NCBI RefSeq assembly: GCF_900105495.1
Contig: NZ_FNTF01000002.1
Location: 2,951,501 to 3,015,500, forward strand
Source of the DNA: Pseudomonas frederiksbergensis
Lineage (GTDB): Bacteria > Pseudomonadota > Gammaproteobacteria > Pseudomonadales > Pseudomonadaceae
Length of the DNA: 64,000 bases
Direction: 5' to 3'
Shown: positions 45,561 through 53,101 of the stretch, in pieces
How the letters are laid out: every line of letters starts with the position of its first letter
Numbering within the stretch: position 1 is the first letter of the stretch
The notes under the pieces: generated by a model
What the model saw: only the letters and a program-made list of their open reading frames with translations
Told to the model about the DNA's origin: nothing
Databases searched by the model: none
Program-made: the position numbers and the translations under genes

Positions 45561-45752
45561 ATGGGTTCCACGTTCAACGGTCTGATTGGCCTGATAATTC
45601 TTGCCCTGGATATCTGGGCAATCATCAACGTGCTCAAAAGTGGTGCCGACACAGGGATGAAAATCATCTGGGTGCTGCTGATCCTGCTGCTGCCAGTGCT
45701 GGGCCTGATCATCTGGGCCATCGCCGGGCCACGAGGCAACGTCCGGATCTGA
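45561..45752 (+). CDS. PLD nuclease N-terminal (PLDc_N) small membrane protein
   Basis: 63 residues with two membrane helices: FNGLIGLIILALDIWAIINV and MKIIWVLLILLLPVLGLIIW, ending GPRGNVRI. The pattern W-x-x-x-x-x-L-P-x-x-G-x-x-x-W/Y-x-x-x-GPR is the PLDc_N family found at the N-terminus of cardiolipin synthases and as stand-alone proteins. Stand-alone members have no known activity. A strong terminator follows. Confidence 0.78.
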   Translation: MGSTFNGLIGLIILALDIWAIINVLKSGADTGMKIIWVLLILLLPVLGLIIWAIAGPRGNVRI

Positions 45753-45779
45753 CGGCGTCTTCAGGCGCCAAGCCAGAAA

Positions 45780-45826
45780 GGGCTCTCTCAGGTTGTGTGA
45801 AAACACACCGCGGAGAGCCCTTTTTT
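45780..45826 (+). terminator. rho-independent terminator after PLD-N gene
   Basis: Stem GGGCTCTC (45780-45787) with GAGAGCCC (45813-45820), a second small hairpin inside the loop, and TTTTTT. Confidence 0.85.
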
Positions 45827-45923
45827 CATGCTTCACTTATAGAAGGTCCGGTTGAACGATTGGCCGGGGAAGGATGTCGAGATACATGTAAGCCCATCCA
45901 TGGGTTTTATCGAGGAGGCACTG

Positions 45924-46157
45924 ATGCAAAAGTGGAAAGTCACTTTCGTTGATGATCACGGTGAACAAGTTGACGAGGTGTTCGAGAGCGATGAATGCCC
46001 GAACAACGAACAAGCCGCGAAGCTCATTCGCGCCCGCTGTCTGCCTGTGGCTGCCGAACTGGACCTCAACGATCTGGAAGGGCGCGCCGATGATCCGACT
46101 GTCAAAAGTCTGAAAACCCAGAACAGCATTGAAATCCTCAGCATCACGCCAATCTGA
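45924..46157 (+). CDS. small hypothetical protein
   Basis: 77 residues from ATG 45924, behind a near-perfect CGAGGAGG site; this fixes the start over an upstream in-frame one at 45852. The sequence is acidic: MQKWKVTFVDDHGEQVDEVF, then SDECPNNEQAAKLIRARC. The first ~20 residues look like a beta-hairpin. I recognise no family. Its own terminator is not clear; rraB starts 213 bases downstream. Confidence 0.6.
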   Translation: MQKWKVTFVDDHGEQVDEVFESDECPNNEQAAKLIRARCLPVAAELDLNDLEGRADDPTVKSLKTQNSIEILSITPI

Positions 46158-46370
46158 ACATCTCCTGTCACATTTCTAACCAGGCCTTGGCAGTGGCTCT
46201 ATCTTGAGGCTACTCTGCAACCGAGATCAGCGAACGGATCGCTAAGGTCTGGTCTTGTCAGCTACATGCTTGCTTCCCACCGGCAACGTTGTTGCCGCAT
46301 CGCTCGCCCCATTCGGTTGCGAGTGCCGGGATTACGGAAAGTCTATCCATCAGTCTGAGGGGGACGTTTC

Positions 46371-46712
46371 ATGAGCACAGCCTATCAAGAAGACATCAGC
46401 ACCAGCGTGTTGCGCCGCATGAAAGAAGGCGGCTTCGACTTTTCAAGATTCCATCCCATCGAGTTCTACGCCATTTTTCCGGACGAGGAGCGGGCGCGCA
46501 GGGCGGCAGGGCATTACTGTGGTGAATCCTTGAATGCACAAATCAGCGTGCGCGATGACGGCGCGTGGTACCTGGAACTGAGCAAAGTGATGTACGCCAC
46601 TTATGACGGCATCGGCGATTTCGAGCAGGATTTCGAGGCGGTGGTTGAGCCTTTGGGCGGCATCATCGAAGGATGGGGCGTCAAGCAGGAGGTACGAGGG
46701 CGACTCGCATAA
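46371..46712 (+). CDS. RraB-like regulator of ribonuclease E
   Basis: 113 residues, ferredoxin-like alpha/beta: HPIEFYAIFPDEERARRAAG and FEQDFEAVVEPLGGIIEGWG are the RraB-family features. In E. coli RraB binds RNase E and inhibits it. The start follows GAGGGGG. The 213-base leader upstream contains several hairpins, including CGGCAAC-GTT-GTTGCCG at 46281-46297, and no gene. A terminator follows the stop. Confidence 0.75.
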   Translation: MSTAYQEDISTSVLRRMKEGGFDFSRFHPIEFYAIFPDEERARRAAGHYCGESLNAQISVRDDGAWYLELSKVMYATYDGIGDFEQDFEAVVEPLGGIIEGWGVKQEVRGRLA

Positions 46713-46738
46713 CTTATGAACAGTGACAACACTCAGCA

Positions 46739-46770
46739 ACGGCTGACCTTCGGGTTGGCCGTTTTCGTTT
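46739..46770 (+). terminator. rho-independent terminator after rraB-like gene
   Basis: Stem ACGGCTGACC with GGTTGGCCGT (8 of 10 pairs by strict match, two G-T tolerant) around a TTCG tetraloop, then GTTTTCGTTTT. Confidence 0.75.
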
Positions 46771-46824
46771 TCGCGGTTTGAAAAGACAAAAGATCGTGTT
46801 TTTGATTCATAACGTTTCAACTAC

Positions 46825-46852
46825 GCAAAAAAAAGCCGCCTAAACAGGCGGC
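46825..46852 (-). terminator. orphan minus-strand rho-independent terminator
   Basis: Read on the minus strand: GCCGCC, loop TGTTTA, GGCGGC, then eight T. It is a textbook terminator, but no minus-strand gene is recognisable upstream of it (46853-47115 or beyond). It may end a small RNA. Confidence 0.75.
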
Positions 46853-47115
46853 CAAAGGGAAGTTCGTCAAGTTTTCCAGCGAATGCGCGGATTATCCGCA
46901 TCGCCTCCCGGGCAGTGAAATCAACTCTGGCTATGCTGGTGATAGGCAACAACATTGCTTCGCAATGAAGCGGGGGCGATCAGGTGGGGGCATTTACCGC
47001 ACAGGATTGGTGCGGTGCGTGCAATGCGATTATTCAACTGATTGATATCAAAGCGTTTATGCCGATGGCACGGGCCTTGCGAAGGCCTGCATGTCCGGGT
47101 GACAAGGAGTACGGC
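46853..47115. other. gene-free leader of the ATP-grasp operon; possible minus-strand sRNA
   Basis: 263 bases without a protein gene. On the minus strand the stretch just before the orphan terminator includes a hairpin GCGGAT-A-ATCCGC-like palindrome (about 46885-46897). On the plus strand it is the leader of the ATP-grasp gene, with AAGGAG before the ATG at 47116. Confidence 0.35.
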
Positions 47116-48525
47116 ATGATCCGCACCTATTTTGATGAGATGTACGATGCCGGCGGCCAGGTCCGCCCGCATTATCGGGAGTTTGCCCGTTGGCTGGCCG
47201 AAACGCCTGACGAGCTTTTGGCACAACGGCGACGCGAGGCCGATCTGTTGTTTCATCGCGCCGGGATTACATTCACGCTCTATGGTGATGAGCAAGGGAC
47301 AGAGCGCCTGATTCCCTTCGACACCATTCCCCGCAGCATCCCCGCCAGTGAATGGCGAGTCGTCGAGCGCGGCTGCATTCAGCGGGTCAAGGCGTTGAAC
47401 ATGTTCCTCGCCGACCTCTATCACGAGCAGCGCATCATCAAGGCTGGCATCATTCCGGCCGAGCAAGTGCTGGCCAACGAGCAATATCAGTTGGCGATGC
47501 AAGGGCTTGATTTGCACCGTGATATCTATTCCCACATCTCCGGTGTCGACCTGGTGCGCGATGGTGACGGCACGTACTACGTGCTCGAAGACAATCTTCG
47601 TACACCGAGCGGCGTGAGCTACATGCTCGAAGACCGCAAGATGATGATGCGATTGTTCCCTGAACTGTTCGCGGCCCAGCGCATCGCACCGATCGACCAC
47701 TATCCCAACCTGTTGCTCGATACCTTGAAAAGCTCCAGCCCGATCGACAACCCGAGCGTGGTGGTGCTGACGCCGGGTCGTTTCAACAGCGCGTTTTTCG
47801 AGCATGCGTTTCTGGCCCGGGAAATGGGCGTTGAGCTGGTGGAAGGCGCGGACCTGTTCGTGCGCGATGACAAGGTGTTCATGCGCACCACGGACGGGCC
47901 GAAAGCCGTCGATGTGATCTACCGTCGCCTCGACGATGCATTCCTCGATCCGCTGGCGTTCAACCCGGACTCGATGCTTGGTGTTCCAGGGCTGCTGTCG
48001 TCATACCGCTCCGGCAATGTCGTGCTGGCAAATGCCATCGGCACCGGGGTCGCGGACGACAAGTCGGTGTATCCCTTCGTCACGGACATGATCCGTTTCT
48101 ACCTGGATGAAGAGCCGATCCTGAAGAATGTGCCGACGTGGCAGTGTCGTAATCCCTCCGAACTGTCCCACGTACTGGCCAATCTTCCGGAACTGGTGGT
48201 CAAGGAAACCCAGGGCTCCGGTGGTTACGGAATGCTGGTGGGGCCGGCGGCGACGGCGGCGGAAATCGAGTCTTTCCGTGCGCGGATCAAAGCCAAGCCC
48301 CACGCGTATATCGCGCAACCGACGTTGTCTTTATCGACCTGTCCGACCTTTGTCGAAAACGGCATCGCTCCACGCCACATCGACCTGCGTCCGTTTGTAT
48401 TGTCTGGCCGCGAAACCCGGGTTGTGCCCGGCGGTTTGACTCGTGTTGCCCTGCGCGAAGGCTCCCTGGTGGTGAATTCATCCCAGGGCGGCGGAACCAA
48501 GGACACCTGGGTGGTCGAGGATTGA
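47116..48525 (+). CDS. circularly permuted ATP-grasp type 2 protein
   Basis: 469 residues from ATG 47116; the upstream extension to 46984 has no similarity. The family core is visible: GITFTLYGDEQGTERLIPFD, DGTYYVLEDNLRTPSGVSYM, VVKETQGSGGYGMLVGP (glycine-rich ATP loop) and PRHIDLRPFVL. CP-ATP-grasp type 2 proteins are predicted amide- or peptide-bond-forming ligases. The gene is followed by an alpha-E gene (12 bases) and a transglutaminase gene (4-base overlap), the standard trio of the family. Confidence 0.92.
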   Translation: MIRTYFDEMYDAGGQVRPHYREFARWLAETPDELLAQRRREADLLFHRAGITFTLYGDEQGTERLIPFDTIPRSIPASEWRVVERGCIQRVKALNMFLADLYHEQRIIKAGIIPAEQVLANEQYQLAMQGLDLHRDIYSHISGVDLVRDGDGTYYVLEDNLRTPSGVSYMLEDRKMMMRLFPELFAAQRIAPIDHYPNLLLDTLKSSSPIDNPSVVVLTPGRFNSAFFEHAFLAREMGVELVEGADLFVRDDKVFMRTTDGPKAVDVIYRRLDDAFLDPLAFNPDSMLGVPGLLSSYRSGNVVLANAIGTGVADDKSVYPFVTDMIRFYLDEEPILKNVPTWQCRNPSELSHVLANLPELVVKETQGSGGYGMLVGPAATAAEIESFRARIKAKPHAYIAQPTLSLSTCPTFVENGIAPRHIDLRPFVLSGRETRVVPGGLTRVALREGSLVVNSSQGGGTKDTWVVED

Positions 48526-48537
48526 AGGAAGCCTGCC

Positions 48538-49488
48538 ATGTTAAGTAGAACTGCCTCGGATTTGTATTGGATGTCGCGTTACCTGGAGCGGGCGGAAAAC
48601 CTCGCACGGATGCTCGACATCAGTTATTCGCTGTCGCTGATGCCGCAAGATGGCCGTGGTGACGGCCTGCACGAACTCGCCATGCCGTTGTTGATCACCG
48701 GCACCCTGGACGATTACCTGGAGCGCCACGGCGATCTGCATGCTGAACGGCTGCTGCATTTCTTCGCTTTGGACGCGGCCAACCCGGCGAGCATCTACAG
48801 CTGCCTCGGCGCTGCGCGGGCCAGTGCCCATGCGGTGCGTGGGCGAATCACCGCCGACATGTGGGAAAACATCAACGCCACCTGGCTGGAAATTCGCGGG
48901 ATTGCCGATCAAGGCTTGAGTCGCTACGGCATGAGCCGTTTCTGCGAGTGGATCAAGGAACGTTCCCACCTGTTCCGCGGCGCGTCCTACGGCACGATCA
49001 TGCGTAACGATGCGTTCCGCTTTATTCGCCTGGGGACGTTTATCGAAAGGGCCGACAACACGTTGCGCCTGCTCGATGCCCGTTACGAAATGGCTGGCGA
49101 TCAGGCCGAGGCGGTCAGTGATGGCACCGCTCACGCCTATTACCAGTGGAGCGCTTTGCTGCGGGCGTTGTCCTCGTTCGAGGCCTACACCGAGATCTAC
49201 CGCGATGCGCCCGGCGCCCGGCATGTGGCCGAGTTGCTGTTGCTGCGTGCCGACGTGCCGCGTTCATTGCGCGCCTGCACCGAAGAAATCGACCAGATCC
49301 TTGCCCAGCTGCCGGGGGCCAACGGCCGTCCCGCGCAACGTCTGGCGGCGGAAATGGACGCACGCCTGCGTTACACCGGTATCACCGAAATTCTCGACGA
49401 AGGCCTGCACGCCTGGCTGACCGAGTTCATCCCGCTGGTGCGCCAGTTGGGTAACGCCATACACAGTTCCTACCTGGAGGCTGCATGA
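48538..49488 (+). CDS. alpha-E domain-containing protein
   Basis: 316 residues, almost wholly helical. It begins MLSRTASDLYWMSRYLERAE, the conserved opening of the alpha-E family, and continues with RLIF-like FIRLGTFIERADNTLRLLDAR, a repeated E-R-A motif. Alpha-E proteins always travel with CP-ATP-grasp and transglutaminase-like genes and may serve as the scaffold or substrate of the ligase; no activity has been fixed. GAAGGAAG precedes the start. Confidence 0.92.
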   Translation: MLSRTASDLYWMSRYLERAENLARMLDISYSLSLMPQDGRGDGLHELAMPLLITGTLDDYLERHGDLHAERLLHFFALDAANPASIYSCLGAARASAHAVRGRITADMWENINATWLEIRGIADQGLSRYGMSRFCEWIKERSHLFRGASYGTIMRNDAFRFIRLGTFIERADNTLRLLDARYEMAGDQAEAVSDGTAHAYYQWSALLRALSSFEAYTEIYRDAPGARHVAELLLLRADVPRSLRACTEEIDQILAQLPGANGRPAQRLAAEMDARLRYTGITEILDEGLHAWLTEFIPLVRQLGNAIHSSYLEAA

Positions 49489-50294
49489 GACTTTCCATTA
49501 GCCACGAGACCACCTATCACTATGAAGATCAGGTGCGGGCGAGCATCCAGTACCTGCGACTGACCCCCCACGACAGCGAGCGCCAGCACGTGCTCAGTTG
49601 GCAGCTCGACTTGCCGCGCCCGGTGCGCGCGCAACTCGATCCGTTCGGCAACATCCTGCACGTGCTGACCATGGACGAGCCCCACGAGGCGATCATCATC
49701 GGCGCCCGGGGCCAGGTGGACATCGACGAATTGCGCGAGGCGGAGCATGAGAGCCAGTCGGCGCTGCCGTTCTTGCGTTTCACGCGCTTGACCGAAGCCG
49801 ACGAAGCCCTGCGAGCGTTCGCCGAGAAGGCGTGCAAGCAACGCCGGGATCGCACGGCGCTGATCGATTTGATGCATGGCCTGAACCAGCACATGACCTA
49901 CACGCCGGGCTCCACCGAAGTGGATACCAGTGCCGCGCAGGCTTTCGCCGGGCGTTCCGGTGTCTGCCAGGACCACACCCATGCGTTTCTCGCCTGCGCT
50001 CGCAGCCTGGGCATTCCTTCGCGTTATGTGTCGGGCTATTTGTACAGCGAGAACAGCGAACACCTGGCCAGTCACGCCTGGGCGGAAGCCTGGCTCGATG
50101 ACGCCTGGTACAGCTTCGACGTGACCAATGAACTGGCGCGGCCTGAGCGTCATCTGAAACTGGCGGTGGGCCTGGATTACCTGGATGCCTGCCCGGTGCG
50201 TGGCATGCGGCGTGGCGGTGGGTGCGAGCAGATGCATGCGAAGGTGTTTGTCTCGCCGACGCCAGCGCCGGTGATCTCCGTCCAACAGCAGTAA
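49485..50294 (+). CDS. transglutaminase-like cysteine peptidase family protein
   Basis: 269 residues. The N-terminal beta region (MRLSISHETTYHYEDQVRAS) is the bacterial transglutaminase-like N domain. The catalytic triad is in SGVCQDHTHAFLACARSLG (Cys), SHAWAEAWLDD (His) and FDVTNE (Asp). In this operon it could cleave or transfer the amide bonds made by the ATP-grasp enzyme. No signal peptide is visible, so it is probably cytoplasmic. It overlaps the alpha-E gene by ATGA. Confidence 0.92.
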   Translation: MRLSISHETTYHYEDQVRASIQYLRLTPHDSERQHVLSWQLDLPRPVRAQLDPFGNILHVLTMDEPHEAIIIGARGQVDIDELREAEHESQSALPFLRFTRLTEADEALRAFAEKACKQRRDRTALIDLMHGLNQHMTYTPGSTEVDTSAAQAFAGRSGVCQDHTHAFLACARSLGIPSRYVSGYLYSENSEHLASHAWAEAWLDDAWYSFDVTNELARPERHLKLAVGLDYLDACPVRGMRRGGGCEQMHAKVFVSPTPAPVISVQQQ

Positions 50295-50303
50295 CCTACC
50301 ACC

Positions 50304-50414
50304 GATCGTTCCCACGCTCTGCGTGGGAATGCCTCCACGGACGCTCCGCGTTCGGCTTTGAATGTGACGCAGAGCGTCACGGGCTGCATTCCCACGCGGA
50401 GCGTGGGAACGATC
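50304..50414. repeat. long inverted repeat of the GTTCCCACGC REP family
   Basis: Arms of 29 bp (50304-50332 and 50386-50414) with one mismatch. Each arm is itself a palindrome (CCCACGC...GCGTGGG), and the centre holds further GACGCAGAGCGTC palindromes. A fragment of a second REP family (GAGCAGGCTCGCTCCCACAG) abuts at 50418-50437. It lies between convergent gene ends. Confidence 0.82.
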
Positions 50415-50446
50415 ACTGAGCAGGCTCGCTCCCACAGGGGGGAGTG

Positions 50447-51268
50447 TCAGGGCTTCGTCTTGCGCCCAGCCATGTGCTTCAAATACCCCACCAACCTCTC
50501 CAGATCCTCGTCCGGCAACACCGTCGCCGAGAACCCGGGCATCTTCGCCTGTGGCCACTGGCGCAAGCTCTGCGGATCACGAATGTAGCGCTTGAGGAAA
50601 TCCGCGCCGAAGTACTCGGTCGGGTTAAACGGAATATTCAGGTCCGGCCCAAACTGCGCATCCCCGGCGCCGTTCAATCGGTGACACGCCAGGCAATTCT
50701 TCTGAAACAGCGCAAAGCCCTTGTTCACCGGGTCATCAGCCTTCAACGCCGGATCGGGCAGCAGGGCAGGGAAGCGCTCGGCCACCGCTGCCAAGCGCTT
50801 GATGCTTGCCACTTGAAAAGGCCATTGCTCGGGACTGATGTCGCCCGCCTGTGGATCGGTCCAGACCAGATAGAACGGCCCGGCGCCGGGTTTGGCTTCC
50901 GACAGCGGTGGCCACGGCTTGGCGGGATCTTCAATCGCCAACCAGGCGCGCGCACCCTGGGAATTGAGCAACGGTGCGGCTGACAGTTCTGCGGCAAAAC
51001 CATCCAGGGCTACCGCCTGTAAATGGTCTTCAGGCTTGATGCCCGTCAACAACGCGGCCACCGGAACAGCGCGATAGCTCATGTCCCGTTTGTAGGAAAC
51101 GTCGTTGCTGATGGTGATGGTCTGAGCCTGAGGATGCTTGAGCAGTTCCTCGGTTTGCCAGGTGCGACTGCTCGCGCCCAGCTCCAGGTTCAGCTGTGCG
51201 GCAGACAGAGGCGTGCTGAGCAGCAAGGCCCCGAACACAATGAGCGTTTTCAAATGATCGCCGTCCAT
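50447..51268 (-). CDS. c-type cytochrome with N-terminal SUOX-like domain
   Basis: Up to 273 residues from ATG 51268. A TTG at about 51253 behind GGACGG would give MKTLIVFGALLLSTPLSAAQ, a clean signal peptide, and may be the real start. Residues ~40-150 (TITISNDVSYKRDMSYRAVP, LNSQGARAWLAIEDPAKPW) resemble the molybdopterin-oxidoreductase-like sulphite oxidase fold without obvious cofactor Cys. The C-terminal ~90 residues are a cytochrome c: heme motif CLACH in FQKNCLACHRLNG and a Met ligand in QAKMPGFS. A periplasmic electron carrier is likely. Confidence 0.82.
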   Translation of the reverse strand: MDGDHLKTLIVFGALLLSTPLSAAQLNLELGASSRTWQTEELLKHPQAQTITISNDVSYKRDMSYRAVPVAALLTGIKPEDHLQAVALDGFAAELSAAPLLNSQGARAWLAIEDPAKPWPPLSEAKPGAGPFYLVWTDPQAGDISPEQWPFQVASIKRLAAVAERFPALLPDPALKADDPVNKGFALFQKNCLACHRLNGAGDAQFGPDLNIPFNPTEYFGADFLKRYIRDPQSLRQWPQAKMPGFSATVLPDEDLERLVGYLKHMAGRKTKP

Positions 51269-51378
51269 GTCGTGGAAGTGCCGCAAAGGTTGGCACACTC
51301 ACGCTGACCCGGGTAGCGAGCCAGTCACATTTTCAGAGGGCGATACAAAAACCTGGCGCCGTATTTTTTATTGACCGA

Positions 51379-51474
51379 CTAACCGATCACCTTGGTCAGG
51401 TTCGGCAAAATCAACAACAGCGTAGTGGCGAAAAGAATGAGCCCGGCTTGACGTACTTTTGATTGTTTGAACAT
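51379..51474 (-). CDS. very small membrane protein
   Basis: 31 residues from ATG 51474: MFKQSKVRQAGLILFATTLL and then LILPNLTKVIG. A basic N-terminus precedes one membrane helix. AGGCGG lies about eight bases upstream. A longer frame extends to 51582 without a better site. Short single-helix proteins of this kind are often missed. I do not know a family. Confidence 0.5.
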   Translation of the reverse strand: MFKQSKVRQAGLILFATTLLLILPNLTKVIG

Positions 51475-51866
51475 GGCTTGACCGCCTTTATTGTTATTTC
51501 CTGATGCCTGCCTGCATTTCTCCATGACGGCAGAGCGTTGCACTTCCTGTTTGACGAGCGCCTCGGCAAAACCCGACGACAACTTCGTACAAGTTCACCT
51601 TAGAGGCCGCGTCACGCTTGCTTTAGATCCATTTCGTATGGGCTTGGCATAAATTGCTCCTAAAAAGGCATGAGGCCTATTGCCAGCTTCTTGGGCGCCC
51701 GTTTGCTAGACAGCTTGCTGTCCTGAATCGGTTAATCCGCTGATTGCCTACCGTCCGTCTGAGCGTGACCGTCAACGTCTGTGAGCACTGCGGTCATTGA
51801 ATCCCGGGCTGCTCGGCCTAAGGTGGAGACTCTGAATTTACTCCCCTGCCCAGGTTCGAGAACGTC
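51475..51866. other. gene-free region upstream of the thiolase gene
   Basis: 392 bases with no convincing protein gene. It must contain the promoter of the thiolase operon. Short palindromes occur, such as GCTAGACAGCTTGCTGTC near 51706-51723. No known regulator site was recognised. Confidence 0.5.
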
Positions 51867-53072
51867 ATGACCCAAGCTTTTATTTTCGACGCGTTACGCA
51901 CGCCCCGCGGCAAAGGCAAGGCCAATGGCGCCTTGCACAGCGTCAAACCGGTGAGCCTGGTAGCCGGGCTACTCACGGCGCTGCAACGGCGCACGTCTCT
52001 CGATACCAGTCAGGTCGACGATGTGGTGCTTGGTTGCGTGACGCCCGTCGGCGATCAAGGCTCCGACATTGCCAAAGCCGCGACCCAGGTGGCGGATTGG
52101 GACGTCAGCGTGGCGGGTTTGCAGATCAACCGCTTCTGCGCCTCGGGGTTGGAGGCGGTGAACCTCGGCGCAATGAAAGTGCGTTCCGGCTTCGAAGACC
52201 TGGTGGTGGTCGGCGGCGTCGAGTCCATGTCCCGCGTGCCGATGGGCAGCGATGGTGGCGCTTGGGCACACGACCCGGAAACCAGTTTTCACAGCCATTT
52301 CGCCCCTCAAGGCGTGGGCGCTGACCTGATCGCCACGCTGGAAGGCTTCAGCCGTCAGGACGTCGATGCCTATGCGCTGCACTCTCAGCAAAAGGCTGCG
52401 CGGGCGAGGGCCGACGGTTCGTTCAACAAATCGTTGGTGCCGGTGCAGGATCAGAACGGCATCATCCTGCTCGATCACGATGAATTCATCCGCGCCGGAT
52501 CGACCCTGGAAGGCTTGGGCCAGCTCAAGCCTAGCTTCGAGATGATCGGGCAAATGGGCTTCGATGCCACGGCACTTCGGGTCTACAGCCATGTTGAGCG
52601 GATCGACCACGTGCACACGGCGGGTAACAGTTCCGGGATCGTCGATGGCGCCGCGCTGATGCTGATCGGCTCCGAGGCCAAGGGCCGCGCGCTGGGTTTG
52701 CAGCCGCGGGCGCGAATCGTCGCCACCGCCGTCACCAGCACCGACCCGACCATCATGCTCACCGGCCCCGCGCCGGCCACCCGCAAGGCTCTGGCCAAGG
52801 CCGGGTTGCGGGTTGAAGACATCGACCTGTTCGAGGTCAACGAAGCGTTTGCCTCGGTAGTGCTGAAATTCATCAAGGACATGGCAATCGATCCGGACAA
52901 GGTCAACGTCAACGGCGGCTCCATCGCCATGGGCCACCCGCTGGGCGCCACCGGCTGCGCGATCCTCGGCACGCTGCTCGATGAACTGGAAACCCGGCGC
53001 CTGCGCTATGGCCTCGCGACGCTGTGTGTCGGCGGCGGCATGGGCATCGCCACCATCATCGAACGCCTCTGA
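51867..53072 (+). CDS. acetyl-CoA C-acyltransferase (thiolase)
   Basis: 401 residues. The acylated Cys is in [19 protein letters not shown] (about residue 91), with [20 protein letters not shown] and [11 protein letters not shown] giving the active-site His and second Cys. It cleaves 3-ketoacyl-CoA by CoA thiolysis or runs the reverse reaction. Position upstream of a FadJ/FadB-like enzyme (29 bases) indicates fatty acid or related beta-oxidation. The core fadBA operon of Pseudomonas has the opposite order and slightly different lengths, so this is likely a second set. Confidence 0.93.
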   Translation: MTQAFIFDALRTPRGKGKANGALHSVKPVSLVAGLLTALQRRTSLDTSQVDDVVLGCVTPVGDQGSDIAKAATQVADWDVSVAGLQINRFCASGLEAVNLGAMKVRSGFEDLVVVGGVESMSRVPMGSDGGAWAHDPETSFHSHFAPQGVGADLIATLEGFSRQDVDAYALHSQQKAARARADGSFNKSLVPVQDQNGIILLDHDEFIRAGSTLEGLGQLKPSFEMIGQMGFDATALRVYSHVERIDHVHTAGNSSGIVDGAALMLIGSEAKGRALGLQPRARIVATAVTSTDPTIMLTGPAPATRKALAKAGLRVEDIDLFEVNEAFASVVLKFIKDMAIDPDKVNVNGGSIAMGHPLGATGCAILGTLLDELETRRLRYGLATLCVGGGMGIATIIERL

Positions 53073-53101
53073 GCCCCGACCGACTTCAAGGAAACCCTTT
53101 C

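Noticed and set aside
46921..47805. 294-codon minus-strand frame that could use the orphan terminator
   Set aside because: It lies opposite the ATP-grasp gene and has shadow-type composition, so the terminator remains unassigned.
51642..51657. Sigma-54-like promoter TTGGCAT...TTGCT before the thiolase gene
   Set aside because: The GG and GC doublets are 10 bases apart; sigma-54 promoters need 12.
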